NCBI RefSeq assembly: GCF_964204865.1
Contig: NC_135255.1
Location: 9,887,135-9,951,134 of the forward strand
From: Styela clava
Lineage: Eukaryota; Chordata; Ascidiacea; Stolidobranchia; Styelidae
Length of the DNA: 64,000 nt
Reading direction: 5' to 3'
Each line of letters opens with the position of its first letter. Within the stretch, counting starts at the first letter, position 1. Positions 12,199-22,834 of this stretch are shown one piece after another. Under the pieces are notes generated by a model. The model made no database searches. It was given only the letters and a program-made list of their open reading frames with translations, and was not told the DNA's origin. The translations under genes were made by a program, and so were the position numbers.

Positions 12199-14604
12199 AT
12201 GCAAACCAAGAGTACGAACATGATAGAGTACCATAATGCAAACGGGCATCAGGAGAGGTTGTTAGGAGTTGAGTATGACACATACGCTCTTACACATAGT
12301 CACGCAACATGGCAACAGAAATACCAAAACGCAGAGAACGAATTTTTATATTTAAATCAAGAAAACATAGGATGGAGCTCACCAGAGTCACAGGTTGTAA
12401 CATCTCCAGAGTTCCAAGCCGAACTTTCAAACAGCGGGGAATCGTTCAGATTCCCCGACCAGCTTCATCAGCTTCCACAGCCGTCGATTTATTCATTAGA
12501 TTCCAGGCGCCTAAAAAACGACTTAATGACAGATCAGATTCATCATTTCACGGACCACACGGAATCGAACTCGGAAACTTGGAGAGCCGGATTAACTTCA
12601 CAAATTGAACTATTGAATCCTATTGGACATCAGCCGTCTTCGAATGTTATGTATCACAATCACAGAATTAAAACCAACCGACGAAAACGAGAAAGGAATT
12701 CCAACATTAACAAAGCATTCGAAGTTCTTCGATCAAGAATTCCAAATCTCCCGGATGATACAAAATTGTCAAAGATAAAGATTCTTCGACTTGCATCTCG
12801 GTACATTGGGCACCTGAACAGTTTACTGAGCTCAGAAGGGGACGTTCAATTGGTAAGAAAAATTGGGTTTTAGTGTGATTTTAGATGTGATATGTAAATT
12901 TATAGTACCAAAAAGAAGTCATCGTATACTGGAGTATAAAATGGTGGGTATAGTTTGAGATCTCGATTTGATTGAATAAAAATCATGCGACATTGATTTT
13001 CGAGGAGAATGGTTATTTGGCATCAAATTTCTTTACGAAATAATACATTACATTTCACATGGTTTATAGTTACGTTGGACATTTTAATTTTTGAAGTATC
13101 TTTGCAATAGTTAAAATCGACATCAAGGTTTGGTATCAAGTTGTTAACATGTCTTTCAGTTTAAAAATACATGATCATTATTTCACAGCCTGCATTCCAA
13201 GATGATATTTTTATCCCGCCTTTAACGGGAGATGTAGAAAACGAGTACGTGGATCAGCAACAACACCATATTGAGGAATTTCAAATCGACCCACTTATCG
13301 TGCGCGTGAAGAGAAAACGAACAGATTGGGTATTTTTTTAAATTATAACATAAAACTTATATTAGCATACGTATGATTCTCAAAACAAACTTCTTATGTA
13401 TATATATATATATATATTTGACACCTTATTGGAATACAACACTGAACTTCATATTCATGCAATCTGCATAATACCATTGCTGACAACAATATTGTTATTT
13501 ACCAGACAGCAGAGTTTATTTTATATTATCATTGACTTGATCCGAGTACAAATAAATGCCGTTGGCATCCAAACACTTAGGCAGCGATTGGGCAAACTTG
13601 ATGTAAGCCGAGCTGGCCAGAATATATATAATATAGCGGATAAGGTGACTGACGCTGTGTGCTATTGATTTTTTACCGCTCTTGTGATATGAATACATCG
13701 ATATCGAACGACATTGAATATGGTTGCATTATGGCAATGAATTTAAGCATATACTGTACATTGTCTGGACCTAGGGCTAGGCATTTCGAATCGAATAGTA
13801 AATTATTCGAATCGGTTCAGAGCAAAATTTCGAATCGCTTCCATCTTGTTTCTGTTCTTTTCGCCAATGGTCGAGATAAATTACCCCAATTTTTTTTATT
13901 GAAGCCATATTTTTCAACGCAATTTTGACATATGACTCTTTGGACCTCCTGAAGTATGCGCACAAAGATGGCGCACAACCTGAACTCGGGTTGTGTACCA
14001 GGTTAGGGCTCAGGTTGTGCGACATCTTGGTGCGCATACTTCAGGAGTACCGAATCTTTTCTGTAGTGAGTTATTGATAGAATCGTGTTTTTTATTGTGT
14101 GTGAACCCTCAGCAATCTGCCTGAGTGATGTATTCTAGGTTTTCATTAATTTATGTGTCTGGAGGACTCGATACAAAAAAAAAGTTACATACAATTTTAT
14201 ATCTTCTAAGTACAGTATTCGGGATTCGAAAAAATTATTCGATTCTGAAATCATCAGGTACTGTATTCAAAAATGCCCAGCCCTATTCGGACCACATTTC
14301 ATTACAAATTTCAGCTTGAATATTGACTACACCGACGTTTAACGATCGCAGTTCTGTTTTTGAATGAGTTTTATCGACTCTAGACGCATTTTAGAGCGAC
14401 TCTTACCACGTTGTCCGCTGTTTAAACTGTTGATAATAACAGCAGCTGGTATTTATGATCTGAACAAAGTTACTTTCAACATTCCAGGGTCGGATTAGAG
14501 AGGAAATACAGCGTCACGACGACCAGAACAAAAGCAAAAGAGGAAAATTGTCGGCTTCAGAAAAATCAATCTGCAACGCATCTGCCAATCTAATGACGTA
14601 TTGA
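12199..14604 (+). CDS. HAND: HAND-family bHLH transcription factor, 3 coding exons
   Basis: Exons 12199-12852, 13189-13329 and 14488-14604, joined by GT-AG introns in phase 0, give 303 residues. The bHLH domain is at about residues 155-209: basic stretch NRRKRERNSNINKAFEVL, then a loop and helix 2 reading [20 protein letters not shown] and YIGHL. The [13 protein letters not shown] block is typical of HAND (vertebrate [20 protein letters not shown]) and differs from Twist or Tal. The basic residues and helix-packing leucines are kept, so DNA binding and dimerisation look intact. After the bHLH, exon 2 ends KRKRTDW, recalling the KGRTGW block near the HAND C-terminus, but the following HVWALELKQ is not recognisable. 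The 150-residue N-terminus is Gln/His/Ser-rich and unlike vertebrate HAND. In chordates HAND factors act in heart and mesoderm; tunicates carry Hand and a diverged Hand-related gene and I cannot say which this is. Intron 2 contains a hAT MITE. An alternative start is the in-frame ATG at 12220. Confidence 0.8.
13772..14285. mobile_element. hAT MITE in intron 2 of the bHLH gene
   Basis: Ends are TAGGGCTAGGCATTTCGAA and the inverse TTCAAAAATGCCCAGCCCTA. Flanking 8-mers TCTGGACC (13764-13771) and TTCGGACC (14286-14293) match at 6 of 8, a decayed hAT duplication. The interior is rich in the palindrome ATTCGAAT and carries a nested foldback unit (13946-14047). No transposase is present. Confidence 0.8.
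13946..14047. repeat. Foldback mini-element F, copy 1
   Basis: Inverted halves CTCCTGAAGTATGCGC and GCGCATACTTCAGGAG enclose a second inverted pair, GCGCACAACCTGAAC and CAGGTTGTGCGACAT, so nearly all of it can fold into one hairpin. Two more copies are at 48901-48976 and 51874-51981. No protein. Confidence 0.85.
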
Positions 14605-15622
14605 TCCAGCGCTGCAGTAAAAGCTTTGGTATATCATTTTTCGAGCGCGCGTTGCTATTCTCCAAGAAGTCTACAGGCCCTTGTTGCTTTGAATGGAAAT
14701 ATGCGGTTGCATATCTTTGCGCAAAATATTTCAAAAATTTGTATTGTATATCCACAATAGATATACTTACAAGACACTTCGACCTAGAGGCAAGGCACGT
14801 CTGTAGCGATTGTTTATTTCACCCATAAGTTTACAATATCAATTAGCGTCACTGCTTTATTTGTCCTTGTTCGATATTTTATATTTATCCCATTTCAAAA
14901 TATGACGCAATTTTTTATTAGTGCTCAAAAATGCAATGAAGGAAATGTATAATTGTTCTCGTTTTCATTCACTAGAAATAAATGAATATGTGAAAATGGA
15001 TTCAATTACAAATTCCTATTAAACAAAACAAAAATCCGGGGACTTAACAGAGCAAACTGTTCTTCCAGGCAGACGAGTTGAACCCCTTTTCAACTTATTA
15101 AAACCGCTTGAACAAATTTCCAGTGTTCATTGAAATGCCGGCATTTTAGGCAGCAGAATTTGAGCTTGCAGCGTGATGATCGAGTGAATATGAAAAAAAG
15201 TATTTTGAAACAAAAATACAACAAAATAGAATAAAACATTTAACCAGAAGGTTAAATAAACTAAAGGATATACTGGCACATATTGTACCAAAAAATATCA
15301 TTTAAACTGGTTTAGAAAAATGTAAAGCAATTGAATTCCAAATTTATGGCACCAAGTAAAATTGACATATCCCGACAAAATTCCATCTATCTATATGCTA
15401 TATCATATCTTAAGTGTTTGTTCATAAAGCCTAGGTTGTACAAATGCAAGTGTCTTCAATGTATAACAACTCTATAAAAGCAATAATAATAGGCTACAGT
15501 AGTAATATTGTTTAGAAATACATCAGAATCAATATTGAAAAACGAAAAAACAAAATAAACATGTAATAAATATGATGTTTATAACAAACAAGTTGAGTAA
15601 ATTCTGAGAGCACATCATCAAC
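14605..15622. other. Region 3' of the bHLH gene, no gene seen
   Basis: It presumably contains the 3' UTR and polyadenylation site of the bHLH gene (an AATAAA occurs in AGAAATAAATG near 14976). It is otherwise AT-rich without convincing coding sequence or bounded repeats. Confidence 0.4.
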
Positions 15623-15738
15623 CAGGGGTGTTGCCAGGAATTGCCAGAGAGGGAGTCTAAAAAACGTTTCAAGCTAGAAAAAATTACTATTTTTTATGTT
15701 TTAAATGGGGGAGTGGGGGAATTCCGACCAGCCCCCTG
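15623..15738. mobile_element. 116-bp mini hAT element with perfect 8-bp target duplication
   Basis: Starts CAGGGGTGTTGCC and ends CAGCCCCCTG. It is flanked on both sides by TCATCAAC (15615-15622 and 15739-15746), a perfect 8-bp duplication. It is among the shortest bounded elements in the window. Confidence 0.85.
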
Positions 15739-15849
15739 TCATCAACTTACTTTTCATTCTGGCAAGTATGGCCAAATAAATAAGGTACCATATATAATAG
15801 TCATCTTTTAGAACTAAATTATGACATGGCCAAATCAAATCAGTTAAGT

Positions 15850-16106
15850 CAGGGGTCGGCAACCTACGGCCCGCGGGCCGGATCCAGGGCAGGGCAGAAA
15901 AGTTGATGCTAAGTGCAGAGTTCAATGGCCCCGAAGATGCAATGAGGATATAAATCAATACTCTATTCGAGATGTATCACTGCTTCATTTTCAATTATAA
16001 AAACTCTCATACATTCGGGTTTCAACTTTCTAAAAATATATGCGGCCCGCCAATGACTTGCGACCCTTATTTTTGCCCGCGAGCGACAAAAGGTTGCAGA
16101 CCCCTG
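15850..16106. mobile_element. 257-bp hAT MITE with perfect 8-bp target duplication
   Basis: The left end is CAGGGGTCGGCAACCT and the right end AGGTTGCAGACCCCTG. Both sides carry AGTTAAGT (15842-15849, 16107-16114). Subterminal CGGCCCGCGGGCCGG blocks and an AT-rich middle are typical of the CAGGGGTC group of animal hAT MITEs. Confidence 0.92.
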
Positions 16107-16312
16107 AGTTAAGTCATATCAAGATTTGAGTTACCAATAATACTGTTTGTGGCTATATAAAAGCGTCATATTATGTCACCGAATAGCTTAAATATGTTAC
16201 AAAATAAATTACGTTGAAATCAGTTAATAAGTTTGAAGCAGAAGTGTCACAGAAAAAGTTATGTTGAAATCGTTAAACTTTTAATAAATAAAGGGGAACT
16301 GACAGTTTAAAC

Positions 16313-16400
16313 CAGGGGTGGGAAGTGTTTTCGCATGGGCCGGATTCTAAAGATCGTTTTTGCAAAGGGCCGCATAGAGAAAAGTATTTGACTTGACCAA
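16313..16400. mobile_element. Solitary left end of a hAT-like element
   Basis: CAGGGGTGGGAAGTG followed by GGGCCGGATT and GGGCCGCAT blocks matches the left end of the hAT group seen elsewhere here. I found no matching right end before the acyltransferase gene, so the copy is truncated or its other end has decayed. Confidence 0.5.
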
Positions 16401-16778
16401 GTCAAAGTTTACACCCACAGTTTGCCCCCTTTCTGGTTTCACGCAAATACATTATACAGAAGAAACATATATACATAAAACTGGAAAAAACTTCAATACA
16501 AAATAGGATTGTTAAACTATACTGAATAGCACCATCATATAATTGTTTGATTTCACAACACAATTCAAACAAAAAAAATCTTATCAATTGACTTTTCAAC
16601 CAAGTTGCAAGTGCCACATGAAACACAGATAAGTTCATGGCCTCACGGAAAACCTTCCCTCCATCATCATATCAACAATTCTCCAATAACTGAATAAGTT
16701 CCACAACAACCATGGCAAGAGAATATAAATTGGACAACACAATATAACGCAACAAACTTTATAAAACACATCTAAATG

Positions 16779-19172
16779 CTATACCATAAACTGGCAAATT
16801 TTGGAAAGCAAATTGTCCAGATGGTCAGAACTTTGACATTCTTCCGTTAGACTTAACATCCCATCTTTTGATTTTATAACTTTATTGCATTTAAATGCAT
16901 AAATGCAATGTGATAAAATTTCACTTGAGCAAGACTCAACACGAGAGGTTAGTCCATTTCTTGATCTACTCTGAGAGAATTCTAACAAAATTGACAAAAA
17001 TTCCTTTCTGGAGATTGGATTGTGAAGCAAGTTGAGTTTTTCAGTTACCATAGCAGATCCTTCAACAATAGCAGCCAGAATATTTTGATAACAGAGCAAC
17101 TGTGAAATAGATAAGGGATTGACTTTGAGCCATTGATCATTGCTACAATTTTCATCTTCATCAAGACCATAAGCCGCATGTGTTATTCTCGCATTTCCTA
17201 TGGTTTCACTGATCAAGCAGCCAGAAGAGACTAAATTATGTATCGTATCTTTCAAGCAATCTTCCAAGTCAACCACCACGTCGCAAAGGATCAAATCTAG
17301 TTGCAAAAAGTCGCACAATTCCAGTGCTTTTTCTAAAAGATTGCTTCGCAAGAATGACAAAATCATCTTCTCCGGAAGACTATCTTCAAATATATCAGCT
17401 CCTCCATTCATTTCCCAAAGCTTTTCAACCATAGAGAATCTGCAACCAGTGACAGCTCCAATTGATAAGCATATAATAGATTCAAGTGCATATAATGGTG
17501 TCATCAAATTGGAATAATATGTTAATTCAAAAATTTCAGGAACACTAAGAATTGGTTTAATAAACAAGCTCGATTTCTGTTCCTTTTTTGGGGAAGATTC
17601 ACCATCTGAGATACTATTTTGACTATTAGCAGAATCACATCTGACAAAAATTCCACTGTCAGTATTATCATCACATGACTCATCAGTCTTTTCTAACTCA
17701 TCATGCAATAAAGGAATCGTCACATCACTTGAACAGTTATATCCCACAGGAGATGATGGAAGGGAGTCTGCTTCTTTACAACTCAAAACACAATCCAGAA
17801 AAATTACTTTTTTACCCAATAAGTTAATAGCATTTAAAACAACATCTTGCGCTGAGCCAGAAAATGCAACATTCCTTCCACTGGCAATGATTTCAGCCTT
17901 TAAACGAGTGAATGAAACAGTGAGGTCTGACATTGACACACCATTACGCCATCTGTTTATTAACAGGAAAGCCACTAAATGAGTAGACATGAATGATCTA
18001 CTGCTAAGTCCATTGAATATAATATGTTCAGCTAAGAACGATATATTTTTCCGCCACAAAGTGTCTTGACGATATGACTGCTGATGAATAAATGATTCTG
18101 TCAAAGACATAACACCAGCACCATTTCGACTTTCCCCGATTGATAACTGGCAAGAATATTCATCGGCTACTAAATTTTTGGAAGAAGAATACATGCATAT
18201 GTCACGCAAAGCTGACTTGAGGGAAATTGGCTTCGCAAAATCAACTTTGATATTTCCATAATAGCCTGTTAACATTCCAGCAACAGATTTAAAAGTGCTC
18301 CACAAGCTTTCAGGTTTTTTTGACTTGCCAATATGTTCATTGTTAAAATTCCCCTCCAATAATTTTTCATAACTTAAACTGACTGGAACCAAAAGCGCAT
18401 CAGGAACTTCGCCTTCAACCACTGCGTCTACAAGTACAGAGAGCAATCCACTCTTCGGAACATTGGGTAACCCACTTCGTGACCGTGTCCCTTCCAGAAA
18501 TATTTCCACACTTTGTCCGGTTTTCAATATCTCGGTCATGTATGTCTGTAATATAGAGCGATAAAGAATATCCTTTCGATTACTTTCATCGAGTTTCCTA
18601 CGAATAAAAAATCCTCCAGATCTTTTGATAAAATATCCAACAACTGGTAAGTTCAAATTATCACCACTGGCTATAAAAGGAGTTCTTATATTATTGTGAA
18701 AAAGCACCAGGGACACGAGTATATAGTCCAGATGACTAAAATGCAAAGGCATGTATATGATTGGAATATTTCCACAAGATACTTCTTGTATAGTCTGCAT
18801 TTGAGCTGATGAGAACTGCACTGATCCACATACTTGCTTCAATAAAACCAAATATATCCATCCGCAAAATCTGATCACCCGCGAAGTCACTGTTCCAATC
18901 ATGTGTTTAGCAATAGACATGGCTTGTATCCTTGTTTCTCTTTGATGACTTTCTGAATAATTTTTTGTAGTTTCAACGACTTTTTTCACTTTTTCATTAT
19001 TTAATACTTTATTGTGCAAAGATTCCAAAGTGGGGTAATCAGCTTCAGTTTTGTTCTCCATTGCAATGAAACAGTAATAACAGGTTCTTGTCAAAAATCC
19101 CTTTTTGTCTTTCTGATCAAACATTGTAAGAAGATCCATAACTGGCCTATCTTCAACATGTTGTCTTTGCAT
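16779..19172 (-). CDS. GPAM: Glycerol-3-phosphate acyltransferase, mitochondrial GPAT1 type, in one uninterrupted exon
   Basis: 797 codons. The enzyme transfers an acyl group from acyl-CoA to sn-1 of glycerol 3-phosphate, the first step of glycerolipid synthesis; vertebrate GPAT1 sits in the outer mitochondrial membrane. All four acyltransferase blocks are visible: motif I HFSHLD (H144, D149; HX4D), motif II GGFFIRRKLDE (186-196), motif III FLEGTRSRSG (225-234), motif IV LLVPVSLSYEKLLEG (260-274). KPESLWS, VDFAKPISLK, the later MSTHLVAFLLI and the NVAFSGSAQDVV block follow the GPAM C-terminal region, which places it with GPAT1/2 rather than GNPAT. Motif I has Phe where the family has Arg (HRSH). 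Human GPAM has 828 residues; the extra N-terminal segment is missing here, and an in-frame TGA just upstream of the ATG rules out extension within this exon. An AG acceptor near 19253 could join a 5' UTR exon. Vertebrate GPAM is split into many exons, so this copy may descend from a retrogene. Confidence 0.92.
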   Translation of the reverse strand: MQRQHVEDRPVMDLLTMFDQKDKKGFLTRTCYYCFIAMENKTEADYPTLESLHNKVLNNEKVKKVVETTKNYSESHQRETRIQAMSIAKHMIGTVTSRVIRFCGWIYLVLLKQVCGSVQFSSAQMQTIQEVSCGNIPIIYMPLHFSHLDYILVSLVLFHNNIRTPFIASGDNLNLPVVGYFIKRSGGFFIRRKLDESNRKDILYRSILQTYMTEILKTGQSVEIFLEGTRSRSGLPNVPKSGLLSVLVDAVVEGEVPDALLVPVSLSYEKLLEGNFNNEHIGKSKKPESLWSTFKSVAGMLTGYYGNIKVDFAKPISLKSALRDICMYSSSKNLVADEYSCQLSIGESRNGAGVMSLTESFIHQQSYRQDTLWRKNISFLAEHIIFNGLSSRSFMSTHLVAFLLINRWRNGVSMSDLTVSFTRLKAEIIASGRNVAFSGSAQDVVLNAINLLGKKVIFLDCVLSCKEADSLPSSPVGYNCSSDVTIPLLHDELEKTDESCDDNTDSGIFVRCDSANSQNSISDGESSPKKEQKSSLFIKPILSVPEIFELTYYSNLMTPLYALESIICLSIGAVTGCRFSMVEKLWEMNGGADIFEDSLPEKMILSFLRSNLLEKALELCDFLQLDLILCDVVVDLEDCLKDTIHNLVSSGCLISETIGNARITHAAYGLDEDENCSNDQWLKVNPLSISQLLCYQNILAAIVEGSAMVTEKLNLLHNPISRKEFLSILLEFSQSRSRNGLTSRVESCSSEILSHCIYAFKCNKVIKSKDGMLSLTEECQSSDHLDNLLSKICQFMV

Positions 19173-19279
19173 GTTCGACGAAGTACTTACAGACTTAATT
19201 CAGTAATTTCTGTCTTTACAAAATTTAAAACTAACTGACTACGATGGAGGATCTGAAAAATAAAATATCTCATACATAC

Positions 19280-19500
19280 TGTACGGTACCGGTACTGACG
19301 ACAGGACGAAGGTACGCCTGTATCGTATGCCTTACACACGAACAATAGTTTAGAAATTCTTGACTATAGCAAATATTACGCAAGCAAAAAACAGGGATAT
19401 TTGGAGATACATTGAGAGTTATTCTGTGCATAATGTACGAAATCTGATGATGAACTACCGGTACCGGTACCGGTACGGTACCGGTACCGTATCGGTAGCC
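19280..19500. repeat. GGTACC-rich palindromic simple repeat upstream of the acyltransferase
   Basis: Overlapping ACCGGT/GGTACC units make two clusters, TACGGTACCGGTACTG near 19283 and a longer run at 19458-19497 built of six interleaved units. Each unit is its own reverse complement, so the run can form a cruciform. Smaller clusters are at 10187-10202, 57047-57058, 58487-58499 and 58597-58609. The run sits 280-330 bases upstream of the GPAM start, in its possible promoter. Confidence 0.75.
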
Positions 19501-19569
19501 TACTGGCTGACTGGGTCTCGTGAAGTAAACGCCGCACAACCGTAACTACCTGGGAAATGCCAAACAATA

Positions 19570-21016
19570 CCGTAAAAGCGCCTAACTTCGGACAGTTCCT
19601 AACTTCGGACAAAATTTTTGAACGGCCATATCTTGGCTAAAACGCGCCGTATATTGCTAATTTTAATTATTATAGGTTGCGCTGTTATATCTACATCTAT
19701 TCTCATCTTTTTTAATGTTGCATAATTATTTTTTTGGTAAAAAAACGGAAATTTTGCCGAAAATTGACTGCCCGCCATTCAACGGCGCAGAGCGTCGCTC
19801 CTACTGAAGCTATCATCGTCAAAATACCACCATTCGGTAGAGGGCGACATCAATGTATATAATTTATTTGAGTGATCGCAAGATGTCGTACGAGATTTAA
19901 ATAAAACCTAAAATTCTGAATTATAAATTCCGTAAGAATATTAAGATTTCACGCAGCGTCAAAAATTACGTCAACCTCACGTAGATTATTTTTCGCTCAC
20001 TTCCGACACGACGTCACACTGCGTCGCGGAAATGAATTTTGACGCCAGACACAACGGAGCCAATATGACAATTTCCGTTAAGATAAAGACAGCGTTTCAA
20101 TGTAATATTTTTGTATTTTGTTCGGTCATGTATGAATATATGCCAAAATTACATTAATGAAAATACATGTCACACTTAATCGATGACGTTAAAAATCGAA
20201 TATATAAAACTATGGAAATTCCAACGTCCATATGGCACAGTGCACTGACTCAACCATTATTTTATGATTAGTAGTCGAAATGACAGTTATTGAATACGGC
20301 CTATTCACTCGAAATTAAAAATAAATTTAATCTCCAACAAATAAACGGGACCTACATGTTTACAAGATTAAGTTGAATTTTAAATTAAACTTCACAATCG
20401 GATTTTCCGTGTGTTTGATATAAATTATCATTTATAAAGATAACCGCGCAGAATAAAAAAAAGCTATCTGTCGAGAATATTAATACTTCAAAGACTTCGA
20501 TAGAAGCCCGTTAAAATACTTCATTGTAGATTGAAACGGTTTGCATCAGATATATTTACGTATGCATTTCCTGATTAAAATGACTAACGTGTTATTATAC
20601 TCATCTGAAGTATCGAAAATAACGAACGAAAGATGTAAACATATGACGACGGAACTTTCAAATAATGCATTTTCGTCGCGACGTTGATGTTACGTTACGA
20701 CGCCGATCGAGCGTCCTATCTTCACGCAACGGCGTGATTACGTCACCCGCATCGGAAGCCTCTTTCTCTCTGTGCGTCGCGTTACGCAGTGAGGAAAATG
20801 ACTGTCCGAAGTTAGGGCAGTGAAGGATAACGGTCAGATGGCAAGAAAAATAGATTATTTCAATAGTAAAAATTGTTCAATTGACCCGAAATTTACAGGG
20901 AATGTAAATCACCGCACGAATGTTTTACCAAGCAATTTTGGCGCCGTTTGGACAATAAATGGTCGAGTTATTGATGAAAATAGGGTAATTTTGTCCGAAG
21001 TTAGGCGCTTTTACGG
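19570..21016. mobile_element. 1.45-kb TA-flanked DNA transposon, non-autonomous
   Basis: Terminal inverted repeats of about 24 bp, CCGTAAAAGCGCCTAACTTC on the left continuing into GGACA, are matched exactly in inverse at the right end. Each end abuts TA (19568-19569, 21017-21018). An extra internal CTGTCCGAAGTTAGGGCAG (about 20801-20820) repeats the terminal motif. The interior is CpG-rich relative to the window (many CGTCGC/GACGTC words). I see no transposase. The TA duplication suggests the Tc1/mariner superfamily. Confidence 0.85.
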
Positions 21017-21184
21017 TAGACTAAGTAGACTAAGTAAAGCCGCAAAATCACTGGATCCCGAACTTACTGTTGTACTGTACATCGCGGTCTCAACTCTAAA
21101 GTCCGGGATAACCTGGGGTCAACGGTCTTCTTTTCGCTAACTGCCAATTACGACGAAACAAACCATATGTGAAGCAGCGTGATT

Positions 21185-21445
21185 TTGCAAGAGTTCATTC
21201 GGGGTCATCGTTGCATCATGTTAGTTCGCAGATTCGGTGAATACCCTCCACTCGGGGATAATTATGTGCAAGAGGTTGCTAGACTCCACGCTGCCGTAAG
21301 GTGTTTCACGTAAGCGCTGGTCGGTTACGGCTTCCTCCACCATCAAGTCCATTTATCTGAATACAAATGACTAGCTAACTAATCCCATACCCGACATGGA
21401 CTGACGAGAGACCGTGCTTCGTCATATCATTATGTCGTCTTATCT
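21185..21445 (+). mobile_element. tRNA-derived SINE family S, 5'-degenerate copy
   Basis: It shares TAATTATGTGCAAGAGG, CGCTGGTCGGTTACGGCTTC, TCCACCATCAAGTCC and CTAATCCCATACCCGAC in order with the near-complete SINE at 40305-40625. The tRNA-like head is present but diverged and the tail with GATAAGCCGTCTTAT is altered. Confidence 0.8.
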
Positions 21446-22275
21446 TAATTTCTTTTTTATCTGAAAATTTATCAAATTAATTACTCTGTGGCCTAATTAC
21501 AGAAACAAAGAACAAGCTGCAAACAGTGCTGGCTCAAACCATGACTGAGTTCGTCTCTTGTGAGAGGATATTTATATATAGATAAAATACAAATCGAAAC
21601 AATAGGTTCATGAATCTTGAGAGAGAAAAGTCCAATCTATTCATTCACCAATGCCTTCCATTATAAATTTCGACATAAATGTTTCATAACATGCTGCGTC
21701 TCCGGGCCGCGGTCGCCTCGCCGATTATTATCAGTATCCCGCGTACATCCGCCAATCAGCCATTCGTATTAAACCGCATTTGTATCGTTGATATCATCCC
21801 GGTATACGGTATGTATGAATCTCAACTACATTCTACATGCCCTAAATACTTCGCCCATTTTTCTGTATGAGTAACACAGCTGAAACTATGATGCGATTTC
21901 GCTAATCTCGAATATCAACGGCTATTGCCGTTGCCCCAGGGCTCAGTGTTGGGGCCTACCCTGTTTTTAATTCATGTAAATGATATTGTCAATTCCATTA
22001 GGGCTCCAATTAAACTTTTCGCTGATGATACTAGTGCTACATTCGCCGCAAAAAAACTGTCCGGCCTAGAATATTTAATTAATAGGGAAGTTCATAGTAT
22101 ATCGGAATAGCTAATTAAAAACAAGCTAACTGTCAATCCTAGTAAATCCCAAGTCTTATTGATTAATTGTATCGAAAGCCTTAAAAATTCGAACTTTACT
22201 CCAAAATTCATACTAAATGATCCAGTACTTAGTATCTATGACTCTGTCAAATATCTCGGTGTTATTCTAGAGTCG

Positions 22276-22562
22276 AAAAGTGCCATATTTGAAGCCATGA
22301 CTTTTTTCAAATGTGGAAAGTTATCTTGGTTAAAATGCTTTCAGTAAAATACGCCAAGATTCATTTCGAATAATTTGCTGTTAAATCTTATTCTAGGTTG
22401 GATTTAGACAAAATCAACCGATAGGCTGGAACTAAAACTCAGGTAGCTTTTGCATCTTTTAATATTATTTTTTATAAACTGCTCTCCAGTTGCCTCCGCG
22501 GGCCGCACAATTTTCCCTTGCGGGCCGCATTTGGCCCGTGGGCCGCACTTTGCACACCCCTG
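22276..22562. mobile_element. hAT-like fragment inserted in the LINE reverse transcriptase
   Basis: The right end reads GGCCGCACTTTGCACACCCCTG preceded by further GGGCCGCA words, the standard right end of the CAGGGG hAT group. The LINE frame resumes right after it. TTCTAGAG on the left and GTCTAGAC on the right look like a decayed 8-bp duplication of LINE sequence. The expected CAGGGGTG left end is missing, so that end is deleted or diverged. Confidence 0.65.
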
Positions 22563-22834
22563 GTCTAGACAATAAGCTAAACTGGCAAGGGCATATTGAC
22601 CAACTTGCAGGTAGACTGTCCAGAGCTATTGGCGCTATGTCCAAACTGAGACTCTTTGTATCTGATAAGGTTTTAAAAATTGTATATTTCGCTTTATTTT
22701 ACTCACATCTACAATCTGGAATTGTGCCATGGGGATCTGCCCCTAAGACTTATCTCGATTGGATCAGAGTATTTCAAAATCGTGCGTTAAGGTTGATGAG
22801 TGGTACACGTCTGCGGGTAAGCCTAAGTCCCATT

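Noticed and set aside
16779-19172. GNPAT (dihydroxyacetone phosphate acyltransferase) instead of GPAT1
   Set aside because: GYFIKRSGGFFIRR, KPESLWS, VDFAKPISLK and the long C-terminal region from MSTHLVAFLL onward follow GPAM rather than GNPAT; there is no C-terminal peroxisomal signal (it ends CQFMV).
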